Of a DNA stretch of 64,000 bases, positions 1 through 8,889 are shown in pieces (within the stretch, counting starts at the first letter, position 1; each line of letters starts with the position of its first letter). Origin of the DNA: CAVPOO01 sp963707015 (lineage in GTDB: Bacteria; Pseudomonadota; Gammaproteobacteria; Thiohalobacterales; Thiohalobacteraceae). The stretch spans positions 62,001-126,000 of the forward strand of contig CAVPOO010000006.1 in NCBI GenBank assembly GCA_963707015.1, written 5' to 3'. The position numbers and the translations under genes are program-made. The notes under the pieces are model-generated. The model made no database searches. It was not told the DNA's origin and was given only the letters and a program-made list of their open reading frames with translations.

Positions 1-93
1 CATCTTCGCCAAGCGGCTGTCAAGGCTGGCCTGGGCCTGGGCGGACCGTTGCACAGGCGCTCTAAACAGACGATCCAGAAACCAGTTCAACAC
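1..93 (-). CDS. Hypothetical protein, N-terminal 31 residues only (runs off window)
   Basis: A reading frame on the minus strand begins with GTG at 93 and is open to the window edge. It begins MLNWFLDRLF and continues with basic and polar residues. An AGGG about 8 nt upstream of the GTG is a plausible ribosome binding site, and no nearer ATG exists. It lies 37 nt after the stop of the sugar kinase gene, so it is probably the last visible gene of the glycine cleavage operon. I do not recognise the family from this fragment. Confidence 0.5.
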   Translation of the reverse strand, partial: MLNWFLDRLFRAPVQRSAQAQASLDSRLAKM

Positions 94-130
94 CTCGATA
101 TCCCTCGCAATCAGGCTCCGGCAGACAGTC

Positions 131-1069
131 CTACCAGCCTAGGGGCTGACCAAAACTTTCCCGAAACCGGACTTCAAACTCCTCCCGCGTAAAACGGTGG
201 TTCTGGGTGCCATGCTGCTCAATCTTGATGGCGCCCATGAGTGCCGCGATACGTCCGGTCATCTCCCAGTCCATATCATGCATCAGACCATAGAGCAGTC
301 CGCCACGATAGGCATCGCCGCAGCCGGTAGGGTCGGCGAGATCGGCCGGCTGTGCGGCCGGAATATCGATGCGCCTGTCGGACAGATAAATCTCGGAGCC
401 CTTGGCGCCGCGGGTAATGATCAGCGCCTCAAGGCGTTCGGCAATCTCATGCGGTGAAAACCCGGTTCGCTCCTGGAGCAGCTCCGCCTCATAATCGTTG
501 ACGCAGACGTATGTCGCCTGTTCGATAAAGCGCGTCAGGTCATTGCCATCAAAAAGCGGCAGGCCCTGTCCCGGATCGAAGACGAACGGGATGCCGGCCT
601 CGGCAAACTGCCGCGCGTGATCGATCATTCCCTGCCGGCCGTCAGGTGAGACGATGCCCAGCGTAATCCCCTGGGCATCCCCCACCTTGTTGAGATGCGC
701 CTCATCCATCGCCCCCGGATGAAAGGCGGTGATCTGGTTGTCATCCATGTCGGTGGTGATAAAGGCCTGTGCCGTGTAGGTCCCGTCGACCATGGTCACA
801 TGGGTGAGATCAATTCCGTTTCCATCCATCCAGTCGGCATAGGGCATGAAATCGATCCCCACCGTGCCCATGGGCCGTGGATCACCGCCGAGCAGCTTCA
901 GATTATAGGCAATATTACCCGCACATCCACCGTACTCGCGGCGCATTACCGGAACGTGAAATGCGACATTCAGGATATGGACCTTGTCCGGCAGAATGTG
1001 ATTCTTGAACCGGTCGCGGAACACCATAATGGTATCGAAGGCAAATGAACCGCAGATCAATGCAGACAT
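131..1069 (-). CDS. PfkB-family carbohydrate/nucleoside kinase
   Basis: A 312-residue ribokinase-fold (PfkB) kinase that should phosphorylate a sugar or nucleoside with ATP in the cytosol. The N-terminal substrate motif YGGCAGNIAYNL is at residues 46-57. The C-terminal PfkB signature DPTGCGDAYRGG is at about 246-257, with D252 as the expected catalytic base. The GG-AGN motif and overall pattern resemble the adenosine kinase/ribokinase branch; the substrate cannot be fixed from sequence. It starts 50 nt after gcvPB on the same strand and so probably lies in the glycine-riboswitch operon. A link to one-carbon or purine metabolism is inference. Confidence 0.85.
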   Translation of the reverse strand: MSALICGSFAFDTIMVFRDRFKNHILPDKVHILNVAFHVPVMRREYGGCAGNIAYNLKLLGGDPRPMGTVGIDFMPYADWMDGNGIDLTHVTMVDGTYTAQAFITTDMDDNQITAFHPGAMDEAHLNKVGDAQGITLGIVSPDGRQGMIDHARQFAEAGIPFVFDPGQGLPLFDGNDLTRFIEQATYVCVNDYEAELLQERTGFSPHEIAERLEALIITRGAKGSEIYLSDRRIDIPAAQPADLADPTGCGDAYRGGLLYGLMHDMDWEMTGRIAALMGAIKIEQHGTQNHRFTREEFEVRFRESFGQPLGW

Positions 1070-1119
1070 GGGTACACTCTCATACAGGATAATGGTCGCA
1101 ATTGTTCGCCAGGCTCAAA

Positions 1120-2574
1120 TCAATCCACGCTGTCCTTGTAGACGAGATCCAGTTCACGCGCTGCCCGCACATCGTCGAGCCGCCGCACAGGCTGGGAATA
1201 CGGTGCCTCGGTGACCCGCTCCGGCTCCGTTTCCGCCTCATGTTGAATGCGTTCCATGGCTGCCACAAAGGCGTCCAGGTCCTCGAGGGCCTCGGTCTCG
1301 GTAGGCTCAATCAGCAGACACTCGGGAACCAGTAGCGGAAAATAGGTTGTCGGCGCATGAAAGCCGTAATCCAGCAGGCGCTTGGCAAAGTCCATCGCGG
1401 TAACATGCAGCTCTTTCTTCTGGCGTTTCAGGGTCACGATGAATTCATGCGTCGCGCGACGTCCGGGGTAGCCCAGATCGAAGCCTTTCTCACGGAGCCT
1501 CGCCATCAGGTAATTGGCGTTGAGCGTAGCGTACTCCCCGACGCGCCACATACCCTCGCGGCCCAACATACGAGCATAGATATAGGCGCGCACCAGCACG
1601 CCGGCATTACCCATAAAGGCCGACAGACGTCCGATGGACTGAGGCCGCTCCTTCTCGGTCAGCCAGTAGTACTCATCACCGTCATAGCCCACCATGGGGA
1701 CCGGCAGAAACGGCGCGAGCCGCTCTGACACGCCAACCGGACCCGCCCCGGGCCCGCCTCCGCCGTGGGGTGTGGAGAATGTCTTGTGCAGATTCAGGTG
1801 GATGACATCGAAGCCCATATCGCCGGGCCGCACCTTGCCCAGAATCGCATTCAGGTTGGCACCGTCGTAATACAGCAGGCCACCGGCATCGTGCACGGTT
1901 GCCGCAATCTCTCCGATCTGCCGCTCAAAGACACCCAGTGTCGAGGGATTAGTCAGCATCAGCCCGGCAGTCTGCGGGCCGACGGCTGCCTTGAGCGCAT
2001 CGAGATCGACGTCACCGTCACTTTTTGTGGGAATCTCGCGTACCGAGTAACCGCACATGGTGGCCGTTGCGGGATTAGTCCCGTGCGCGGCATCCGGCAC
2101 CAGTATCTCGCGGCGCGCCGCATCACCGGCCGCCTCATGGTAGGCACGGATCATGGCCACACCCGCAAACTCTCCCTGCGCACCCGCCGCCGGTGTGAGT
2201 GAAATCTCTGCCATGCCGGTAATTTCCTTGAGCATGTTCTGCAGTTCGTACATGCAGGCCAGGTAGCCCTGCCCGGCCGAAGCCGGCGACAGGGGATGGC
2301 GCGCGAGGAACCCCGGCAACATGGCATAGGTATTACAGGCCCGCGGGTTGTACTTCATGGTGCAGGACCCGAGCGGATAGAAATGGGTGTCAATGGAAAA
2401 ATTCTTCTGCGACAGCCGCGTATAGTGACGGACGGCCTGAAGTTCGGAGACCTCCGGCAGTCCAACCGCGGACTTGCGCAGGAAGCTGTCCGGGATATCC
2501 GTTGCCTCCGGCGCCCCCGACGGCGATTGCGCCCCCGCCTGGCGCCCGCGCCTTGCCTGCTCAAAAATCAACAT
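1120..2574 (-). CDS. gcvPB: Glycine dehydrogenase (decarboxylating) subunit 2 (P-protein, C-terminal half)
   Basis: A 484-residue PLP-binding half of the P-protein of the glycine cleavage system. Together with GcvPA it decarboxylates glycine and passes the aminomethyl group to lipoylated GcvH. The PLP lysine is in HLNLHKTFSTPHGGGGPG, with K264 expected to form the Schiff base. The Gly-rich loop that follows, and FYPLGSCTMKYNP near residues 65-77, are typical of the family. Many bacteria have a two-gene P-protein, whereas E. coli has one fused gcvP. It is separated from gcvPA by tpx, which is unusual, and followed by the PfkB kinase. It should be under the upstream glycine riboswitch if no terminator intervenes. 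Confidence 0.96.
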   Translation of the reverse strand: MLIFEQARRGRQAGAQSPSGAPEATDIPDSFLRKSAVGLPEVSELQAVRHYTRLSQKNFSIDTHFYPLGSCTMKYNPRACNTYAMLPGFLARHPLSPASAGQGYLACMYELQNMLKEITGMAEISLTPAAGAQGEFAGVAMIRAYHEAAGDAARREILVPDAAHGTNPATATMCGYSVREIPTKSDGDVDLDALKAAVGPQTAGLMLTNPSTLGVFERQIGEIAATVHDAGGLLYYDGANLNAILGKVRPGDMGFDVIHLNLHKTFSTPHGGGGPGAGPVGVSERLAPFLPVPMVGYDGDEYYWLTEKERPQSIGRLSAFMGNAGVLVRAYIYARMLGREGMWRVGEYATLNANYLMARLREKGFDLGYPGRRATHEFIVTLKRQKKELHVTAMDFAKRLLDYGFHAPTTYFPLLVPECLLIEPTETEALEDLDAFVAAMERIQHEAETEPERVTEAPYSQPVRRLDDVRAARELDLVYKDSVD

Positions 2575-2675
2575 GACCTGTCACTTGCCTCACCATCGAC
2601 GACCTCAGCGGTCGCCGATGCGTACTCTCGACCCCACAGCCACCCATCTTCGGCACCTTCTCAAACCAGTCTCCT

Positions 2676-3173
2676 TCACAATACCGCCAGCGCCTTGTCA
2701 TAATCCGGCTCCTGTCCGATTTCGGGCACCAGTTCGGTGTAGATCACCTTGTTACCCGCATCCAGCACCACCACGGCGCGCGCCGTTATGCCGGCCAGCG
2801 GACCATCGTCGATGAGTACGCCGTAGTCCTTGGCAAAGTTCCGGCTGCGCATCATGGACAGCGGGATCACCTTATCGATGCCCTCGCCTGTACAGAACCT
2901 TCCCATCGCAAACGGCAGATCGGCAGAAATGACCAGCATGACAACATCATCACGGTCCCGGGCATGATCGTTGAATTTCCTGGTGGATGTTGCACAAACG
3001 GGGGTATCCAGGCTCGGCACGATGTTCAGCAGCTTCTTCTTACCCGAATAGTCGCCAAGATGCCGGTCTTTGAGATCCGCATCGACAAGACCAAAATCAG
3101 GTGCCTGGCTGCCGACTGCCGGGAGCTCGCCATTGGTGTGTATCTCATTGCCATTCAGTGTGATTGTCGCCAT
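2676..3173 (-). CDS. tpx: Thiol peroxidase Tpx
   Basis: An atypical 2-Cys peroxiredoxin of 165 residues (E. coli Tpx has 168) that reduces lipid and alkyl hydroperoxides with thioredoxin. The peroxidatic cysteine is C60 in PSLDTPVCATSTRKF and the resolving cysteine is C94 in GRFCTGEGID; the usual Tpx start MATITLNGNE is present. The ATG at 3173 is chosen because AAGGAG lies 8 nt upstream; the longer open frame begins inside gcvPA. It sits between gcvPA and gcvPB, 59 nt after one and 101 nt before the other, so it is probably co-transcribed with the glycine cleavage genes. Confidence 0.96.
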   Translation of the reverse strand: MATITLNGNEIHTNGELPAVGSQAPDFGLVDADLKDRHLGDYSGKKKLLNIVPSLDTPVCATSTRKFNDHARDRDDVVMLVISADLPFAMGRFCTGEGIDKVIPLSMMRSRNFAKDYGVLIDDGPLAGITARAVVVLDAGNKVIYTELVPEIGQEPDYDKALAVL

Positions 3174-3232
3174 AACAGTTCTCCTTGATAATGCCAATCG
3201 TGCATCGGTTTCGACGGCGGCGTACGGTGGCC

Positions 3233-4630
3233 TCACATTTTTGGCTTAACCGGACAGCCCGCAGTCGTCTGTCGTTCAATGATACGGCCCAGGTGTTCTG
3301 CATACAGATCGATATCCGCTTCGGTTTTGGTTTCCGTCGCGCACACCAGCAAGGTATCCTTCAGTTCCGGATAGTCGGATTCGAGTTCGTATCCAGGAAG
3401 CAGGTTGTGGGCATGCAGGGGCCGCAATACAGCTCCCAGTTTCAGCTTGAAGCGCAGCACAGTCTCGTGGAAGAACGGCCGGTTAAACAGGCGTTCGACG
3501 CAGTCGCTGGCGGTCAGTTTTTTCACAAGGCTGCTTGCATTGGCATGACTCTGCAGGGCCACGCGCCGTAACCCGGCTGGCCCGACAATCGCCATGTGAA
3601 TGGTTGCTGCTGTTACCATCAGTCCCTGATTGGTACAGATGTTGGAGGTTGCCTTGGAACGACGGATATGCTGCTCGCGTGCCTGCAGCGTCAGCGTGTA
3701 GCCCCTGCGCCCGTCACGATCAACAGTGGCACCGACCAGCCGGCCCGGCATCTGCCGCACGTACTGCTGCTTGCAGCACATGAAACCGAAATAGGGGCCG
3801 CCCGATGCCGGCGGCACCCCCAGCGGCTGACCTTCACCACACAGGATATCCGCGCCCGTCTCGCCCCATTCACCCGGCGGTTTTAGCAGTGCCATTGCAA
3901 CCGGATTGACCACGCCGATGACCAGCGCACCCTGCGCGTGCGCCCAATCGGTAATCTCGTCGACGTCCTCGAGTATGCCGAAGAAATTCGGCTGTGGAAT
4001 CACGACCGCGGCAATATCACTGCCCGCGTGCGGGGCGAATGCCGCCGCCGGCGTATGCCCGCCGGTCTGATCATAGGGCACTTCCACCAGTTCGATGTGC
4101 TGATTGCGCACGATGGTGCGCGCCGTTTTGCGGTAATTCGGGTGCACCGCAACCGGCATCAGAATCCTGCGTGACTTCGATGTGCGATTGGCGCGCACCG
4201 CCATCAAGACAGCCTCTGCCAGGGCGGAGGCGCCATCGTAGAGAGAGGCGTTGGACACCTCCATGGCCATCAGCCGGGCCATCATTGTCTGGTATTCGTA
4301 AATAAGCTGCAGCGTGCCCTGACTGGCTTCTGCCTGATAGGGTGTATAGGCGCTGTAGAATTCACCGCGCGTAGCGATCTCCCAGACTGCAGCGGGAATA
4401 TGATGCTCGTAGGCACCGGCGCCAATAAAGCACAACGGCCGGCCATCTTTCTCGGCGCGTTCCCGCATCAGGCGACCGACCTGCTGCTCAGTCAGCGCCT
4501 CGGGAACCCCGTCGAGATCCCTGACCCGCAACCGCGCCGGGATTTCATCAAACAGCTGGTCGACGCTGGCAACCCCAATGGTGCCGAGCATCGCCTCCAC
4601 GTCGTCTTGTGTATGAGGAATAAATGGCAT
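3233..4630 (-). CDS. gcvPA: Glycine dehydrogenase (decarboxylating) subunit 1 (P-protein, N-terminal half)
   Basis: The 465-residue N-terminal-half subunit of the split P-protein. It starts MPFIPHTQDDVEAMLGTIG and contains the family block FIGAGAYEHHIPAAVWEIATRGEFYSAYTPYQAE (about residues 68-101) and the conserved ASLYDGASALAEA segment. This half lacks the PLP lysine, as expected; the active alpha2beta2 enzyme needs GcvPB. The gene starts 57 nt after the gcvH stop and precedes tpx. Regulation by glycine through the upstream riboswitch follows from the operon layout. Confidence 0.96.
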   Translation of the reverse strand: MPFIPHTQDDVEAMLGTIGVASVDQLFDEIPARLRVRDLDGVPEALTEQQVGRLMRERAEKDGRPLCFIGAGAYEHHIPAAVWEIATRGEFYSAYTPYQAEASQGTLQLIYEYQTMMARLMAMEVSNASLYDGASALAEAVLMAVRANRTSKSRRILMPVAVHPNYRKTARTIVRNQHIELVEVPYDQTGGHTPAAAFAPHAGSDIAAVVIPQPNFFGILEDVDEITDWAHAQGALVIGVVNPVAMALLKPPGEWGETGADILCGEGQPLGVPPASGGPYFGFMCCKQQYVRQMPGRLVGATVDRDGRRGYTLTLQAREQHIRRSKATSNICTNQGLMVTAATIHMAIVGPAGLRRVALQSHANASSLVKKLTASDCVERLFNRPFFHETVLRFKLKLGAVLRPLHAHNLLPGYELESDYPELKDTLLVCATETKTEADIDLYAEHLGRIIERQTTAGCPVKPKM

Positions 4631-4687
4631 GGATGATGTGCCTCTTCCCTGCGCGCCGCCCGCTTCCGGTACGAACTCGCCCTGCGT

Positions 4688-5080
4688 CTATTCTTCTGAA
4701 GCCACGAAGGCCTCGTATCCCGCGGCATCGAGCAGCGTGTCGATCTGGGCGGCATCGCTCGGCTTGAGCTTCATGATCCAGCCCTTGCCAAAGGCGTCCT
4801 GATTGACTGCCTCCGGATTGTCCGTGAGGCTGTCATTGACCTCCACCACCTCGCCATCGACCGGCGCATACACATCCGAAGCGGCCTTGACCGACTCCAC
4901 CACGGCACAGGCATCATTGGCGGCAAGCGCCTGCCCGACCTCGGGGATCTCCACGTACACCATGTCCCCGAGCTGCTCCTGTGCATGGTCCGTAATCCCG
5001 ACCGTGACCGTTCCGTCCTCGTTCCTGCGCAGCCATTCGTGACTGCGCGTATATTTCAGTTCTGTCGGCACGTTACTCAT
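4688..5080 (-). CDS. gcvH: Glycine cleavage system H protein
   Basis: A 130-residue lipoyl carrier that shuttles the aminomethyl intermediate between the P-, T- and L-proteins. The lipoylation site is K65 in VVESVKAASDVYAP. The N-terminal TELKYTRSHEWLR and the DGEVVEVNDSLTDNPEAVN segment are family hallmarks. The length matches the family (about 129). It lies between gcvT (63 nt upstream) and gcvPA. No L-protein (lipoamide dehydrogenase) gene is in the window, which is normal because it is shared with other complexes. Confidence 0.97.
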   Translation of the reverse strand: MSNVPTELKYTRSHEWLRRNEDGTVTVGITDHAQEQLGDMVYVEIPEVGQALAANDACAVVESVKAASDVYAPVDGEVVEVNDSLTDNPEAVNQDAFGKGWIMKLKPSDAAQIDTLLDAAGYEAFVASEE

Positions 5081-5143
5081 GACAGCTCCTCAATTGCTGG
5101 TGTCACTCGACACATCCAGTTACAGCTTACAGCCCTTGGCAGT

Positions 5144-6247
5144 TCACAGTTGCACTTTAATCTCGCCATGCCGGACAAACGGCGCTTTGACCACGCGCGC
5201 CGGCAGGAGCCGACCGCGGATACCGACCTCGACACGCTGGTTGCCCGCAGCCACGGGAATGCGCGCAAATGCGATAGCCTGACCCAGTGTCGGCGAGAAA
5301 CTCCCACTGGTAATTTCGCCGGCTCCCGCCGCCGTCACGACGGGCTGGTGGTTACGCAGGACCCCCTTGCCTTCCAGCACAAGGGCAACCAGCTTGCTAC
5401 CGCTCCCCTCGGCGTGCTGCTGTTCCAGCACCGGTCTACCGATGAAATCGCGATCCGCCGGCTCCCAGGCAACCGTCCATGCGAGGCCCGACTGCAAGGG
5501 CGTCGTCTCTTCCGTCATATCCGAACCATATAGTGCCATGCCTGCCTCGAGGCGCAAGGTATCGCGTGCACCGAGCCCGCAAGGCCGCACACCCGCCTGC
5601 TCCAGCGCACGCCACAACGCAACCGCATCGGTGGCCGGAAGAATAATCTCGAAACCATCCTCACCCGTGTAGCCGGTACATGCCACGAACAAACCGTTCG
5701 ACTCGGCAGCAGACGCCGTCGCGGAGAACGGCCTGAGTGCAGCGGCCGCCGCAGCCAGACCCTTGTCCAGCACACTGACGGTTCGCTGCCGGGCAGTGGG
5801 GCCCTGCACCGCAATCATGGCGAGTTCCGCGCGCTCCGTTACCCTGACGCCGTATCTTTCCACCTGCTGCTCAATCCACGCGAGATCCTTCTCGCGGGTT
5901 GCAGCATTAACCACGAGCCGGAAGAAACCGTCCCGGACAAAATAGGCAATCAGGTCGTCGATCACGCCACCCTGGGCGTTGAGCATGCAGCTGTAAAGCG
6001 CCTTGCCGGCCTCATGCAGGCGACCGACATCGTTGGCAAGCAGGTAACGCAGGAACGGCCGCACCTGTTCGCCATGCAGGTCGACCACCGTCATGTGTGA
6101 GACGTCAAACATGCCGGCATCACGGCGCACTGCGTGATGCTCGTCTATCTGCGAACCATAGTGAATGGGCATATCCCAGCCGGCGAAGTCGACGATCTTC
6201 GCGCCAAGGCGGGTATGTTCATCAAACAGTGGCGTACGTCTACCCAA
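5144..6247 (-). CDS. gcvT: Glycine cleavage system T protein (aminomethyltransferase)
   Basis: A 367-residue tetrahydrofolate-dependent aminomethyltransferase that releases ammonia and forms 5,10-methylene-THF. The start region RTPLFDEHTRLGAKIVDFAGWDMP, followed by HYGSQIDEHHAVRRDAGMFDVSHM, is diagnostic. YTGEDGFEI and LGARDTLRLEAGM are also present. There is no in-frame ATG at the N-terminus. The TTG at 6247, with AAGGA about 10 nt upstream, is the best start. It is the first gene of the operon and lies 126 nt downstream of the tandem glycine riboswitch. Confidence 0.95.
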   Translation of the reverse strand: MGRRTPLFDEHTRLGAKIVDFAGWDMPIHYGSQIDEHHAVRRDAGMFDVSHMTVVDLHGEQVRPFLRYLLANDVGRLHEAGKALYSCMLNAQGGVIDDLIAYFVRDGFFRLVVNAATREKDLAWIEQQVERYGVRVTERAELAMIAVQGPTARQRTVSVLDKGLAAAAAALRPFSATASAAESNGLFVACTGYTGEDGFEIILPATDAVALWRALEQAGVRPCGLGARDTLRLEAGMALYGSDMTEETTPLQSGLAWTVAWEPADRDFIGRPVLEQQHAEGSGSKLVALVLEGKGVLRNHQPVVTAAGAGEITSGSFSPTLGQAIAFARIPVAAGNQRVEVGIRGRLLPARVVKAPFVRHGEIKVQL

Positions 6248-6373
6248 TGTTCTGTATTCCTTGACGCAAAGACCGGGAAAAACGCCGCACGGATGTCATA
6301 CCAGGAGCGAAAAGCGCAAGCTGCGCGCCGTCACCCCTCTGTCCCAAGGCTGTGCAGGTGACACTCTGCGATC

Positions 6374-6600
6374 GCCTGACACCTCTTACCTGAGAGATTT
6401 GACGCCGGTTCCGCTCTACGCCGGAACACAGCAGGCGTCGCTCCCCTTCGGTGGGCCTGCCCGCTTAAAGCAACGAACTTGCCGGGCTGACAGGCCGCCC
6501 TCCAGAGTCAACTCACTGCCGCAGTCCTTCTGCCTGAGCGTTTCCGGGCGTGTTGCGCCTTCGGCGATCTGCCGGCACCTGGCTCGACAGATTCTCTTCC
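6374..6600 (-). promoter_or_regulatory. Tandem glycine riboswitch (gcvT element)
   Basis: Read on the minus strand, the leader starts GGAAGAGAAUCUG and contains two glycine aptamers in series. The first has CGCCGAAGGCGCAAC and ends CUCAGGCAGAAGGACUGC (to about 6530). The second has CUCUGGAGGG, CACCGAAGGGG and AAAUCUCUCAGGUAAGAGG. These are the conserved elements of the gcvT riboswitch class, usually an ON switch for glycine catabolism. It lies between a promoter at 6625-6653 and gcvT. I could not identify the expression platform in the 126 nt before the start codon. Confidence 0.93.
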
Positions 6601-6624
6601 ATGGCAGCATGCGTTGAGCGGCAG

Positions 6625-6653
6625 ACTATAGCGCGCACAGGCGCAGGTGCCAA
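6625..6653 (-). promoter_or_regulatory. Predicted sigma-70 promoter of the gcv operon
   Basis: On the minus strand TTGGCA (6653-6648) and TATAGT (6630-6625) are separated by 17 bp. Transcription would start near 6618, just upstream of the riboswitch, which fits an operon leader. Position and match to consensus are the only evidence. Confidence 0.7.
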
Positions 6654-6777
6654 GCCCGGCACTGCAACCATCGGGCGTTCCCCACCACGCCGGCCATATC
6701 CCGTGGCGTCTCGCCCGGGCACGCCTTTGACGTGAAAAAAGGTTTCAGTGAGTTCGCACAAACTGGGCGAAAGATAT

Positions 6778-7383
6778 TCAAGTAAAACGGTTTTCAAATA
6801 TAACCTCTGCATCCGGCAGGGTTCCGCCACGTGGCCAGACCTCTTCGGTGCGCTTGCCGATGGCGACCATCATGGCGATGACGTGATCCCCGGGGAGATC
6901 GATCAGCCTGCCCACTGCCTGGAAATCAAAGCCATCCATGGGGCAGGAATCGTAACCCAACTCCTGCGCCGCGAGCATCAAAGTTTGCGCAGCGATCCCG
7001 CAGGAGCGCATGGCCTCATCCCGCTGCACCTGTTCGTTGCCCTCGTAATACTGACCGATGGCAGGAATCAGCATCTCTTTGGCGGGCGCCGGCGCATGCG
7101 CCCAATAGCGTTCCGGGCGCCTGGCCCAGGCCCTGAGGTCGGCACACAGGACTATGAGCAGCGAGGCATCGGTTACCTGGGCCTGATCCCAGGCGACCTT
7201 CCGAATCGCCTGACGCAATGCCGGGTCGCGAACGATAACGAACCGCCAGTTCTGCAGATTAAACGCCGTAGGCGAAAGACGCGCTGCCGCGAGCAAGCGT
7301 GTCTCGTCGGAGAGACTCATGACATGTTTGGGGTCGAAGAGCTTGACCGCACGTCTTGCCTCTATGGCTTTCATTACATTCAT
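6778..7383 (-). CDS. Nitroreductase-family FMN-dependent oxidoreductase
   Basis: A 201-residue nitroreductase-fold protein that should bind FMN and use NAD(P)H. The family features are AIEARRAVKLFDPKHVMS at the N-terminus, the LSPTAFNLQNWRFVIVRD cofactor loop (SPTAFNLQ pattern), and GIAAQTLMLAAQELGYDSCPMDGFD. The length is typical. The ATG at 7383 is chosen because homologues start MxVxxAIxxRRAVK; the open frame continues upstream into the ubiI coding region. Substrate is unknown. It lies between ubiI and gcvT, a position empty in E. coli. Confidence 0.88.
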   Translation of the reverse strand: MNVMKAIEARRAVKLFDPKHVMSLSDETRLLAAARLSPTAFNLQNWRFVIVRDPALRQAIRKVAWDQAQVTDASLLIVLCADLRAWARRPERYWAHAPAPAKEMLIPAIGQYYEGNEQVQRDEAMRSCGIAAQTLMLAAQELGYDSCPMDGFDFQAVGRLIDLPGDHVIAMMVAIGKRTEEVWPRGGTLPDAEVIFENRFT

Positions 7384-7465
7384 AGTGAGTTGTTCCCCGA
7401 TTTTACTCGACATCGGCCAGGCCGACAGGCCGGTCTCGGTCCTGCCACCCTGAGCGGGTTCTGGT

Positions 7466-8716
7466 TCATTCTGTGCTGAACACGCTGCACTGCGCGAGGC
7501 GCGGCAGATCACCAGCCAGCCCCATGGCATGGCGGGCCAGCTCATTCTTGACCGGACCCAGGCGGTCGACCAGGTTCAGGCCGGTATTGCGCAGCCAGCG
7601 CACCGGCATCCCTGTGTTGCCGAAGAGTCTCTGGAAGCTGTCCATGCTCCACAGCATCGCCTGATTGTCTCCTCGCCGCCAGCGCTCGAAACGGCGCAGG
7701 CAACGCTGCGAGGCGGGATCCCGGCCCCGGGCCCGGGCATCTCCGAGCACTTCCGCCAGGACCGCGGCATCCAGCAGTCCCAGATTAACCCCCTGACCCG
7801 CCAAGGGATGAATCACGTGCGCGGCATCCCCAATCAGTGCCAGACGCTCACCTACATAGCGATCTGCATGGAGGCGTTGCAGAGGGAAGGCGGCCCGCTC
7901 CCCAACACCCGTGATCTCGCCCAGACGGTGATCAAATGACGCCCCGAGCGCCGCGCAAAAACTGCTCTCGTCCATGGCGAGAAGCTCCGACGCCGTCTCG
8001 GTTGCCGTCGACCAGACTATGGAGCTGCGTCCATCGCGCAGCGGCAGAAATGCCAGGGGACCCGTGGCCAGAAATCGCTGCCATGCGGTTTCCTCATGGC
8101 CGCGTTCGGTTTCCACCACGGCAACAATTGCCTGCTGTTCATAGTCCTGCTGAGAGACCTGGATACCAGCCTGTGCGCGGATCTGCGAGCGGGCCCCATC
8201 GGCGGCAACCAGCAGGCGCGCCTGCAGCGTCCGGTCGCCCTGCAGATGAACGACTACGCTGTCTTCATGCACATCGAAATGACTGATGGTGTCCGGACAG
8301 AAACGAACCACCTCATCCAGGCCAGCCAGTCGATGCTGTAAGGCAGCCTGAATCACGCGCTGTTCTATGATATGGCCCAGTGCCGGTTCGCCCAACTCGG
8401 CGCTGTCGAAATGGATGGAGCCGCGTCCACCAGCGTCCCAGACCCGCATCTCCCGGAACGGACTGATGCCGGCAACCACAATCTCTTCCCAGACACCCAG
8501 CGCATCAAGAATACATTGCGAGGCGCGAGTGATTGCGAAGACCCGCAGGTCAACCGTGCCTTGCAGCCACTGCCGCGCAACCTCCCGGCTCTCGATCAGG
8601 GCGACACGCAATCCCTGCAGCGCGGCCGCGCAGGCGAAGGTACTGCCGACGCATCCGCCACCTGCGACCACGACATCAAAAAGACCTGAATCCGCGCTGG
8701 AATCGTCAGCCTGCAT
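7466..8716 (-). CDS. ubiI: FAD-dependent ubiquinone biosynthesis hydroxylase, UbiI/VisC type
   Basis: A 416-residue class A flavoprotein monooxygenase of the UbiH/COQ6 family. The N-terminal FAD motif is DVVVAGGGCVGSTFACAAALQG, followed by the DLRVFAITRASQ segment, VAADGARSQIRAQAGI, and the second FAD motif LALIGDAAHVIHPLAGQGVNLGLLDA. UbiI hydroxylates C5 of 2-polyprenylphenol at the membrane. The choice of UbiI over UbiF or UbiM rests on its place directly after ubiH, as in E. coli, so the exact ring position is inferred. It starts 173 nt after ubiH. Confidence 0.85.
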   Translation of the reverse strand: MQADDSSADSGLFDVVVAGGGCVGSTFACAAALQGLRVALIESREVARQWLQGTVDLRVFAITRASQCILDALGVWEEIVVAGISPFREMRVWDAGGRGSIHFDSAELGEPALGHIIEQRVIQAALQHRLAGLDEVVRFCPDTISHFDVHEDSVVVHLQGDRTLQARLLVAADGARSQIRAQAGIQVSQQDYEQQAIVAVVETERGHEETAWQRFLATGPLAFLPLRDGRSSIVWSTATETASELLAMDESSFCAALGASFDHRLGEITGVGERAAFPLQRLHADRYVGERLALIGDAAHVIHPLAGQGVNLGLLDAAVLAEVLGDARARGRDPASQRCLRRFERWRRGDNQAMLWSMDSFQRLFGNTGMPVRWLRNTGLNLVDRLGPVKNELARHAMGLAGDLPRLAQCSVFSTE

Positions 8717-8889
8717 TTACGACCGTCCTTCTGCAGGAGCCGCCCGCTGGCATCTCCTGCCAGGCTGTCACTCGGACCGAGTGCCCGATACAGCCTCGAC
8801 TGTACCCGCGTCCAGCGCGCTCGCGAAATCCGATCATGCCGCAGCCCTCAACCGTTGTACGACGGTCGGCGGGGAAGAACGCAGTCCGG

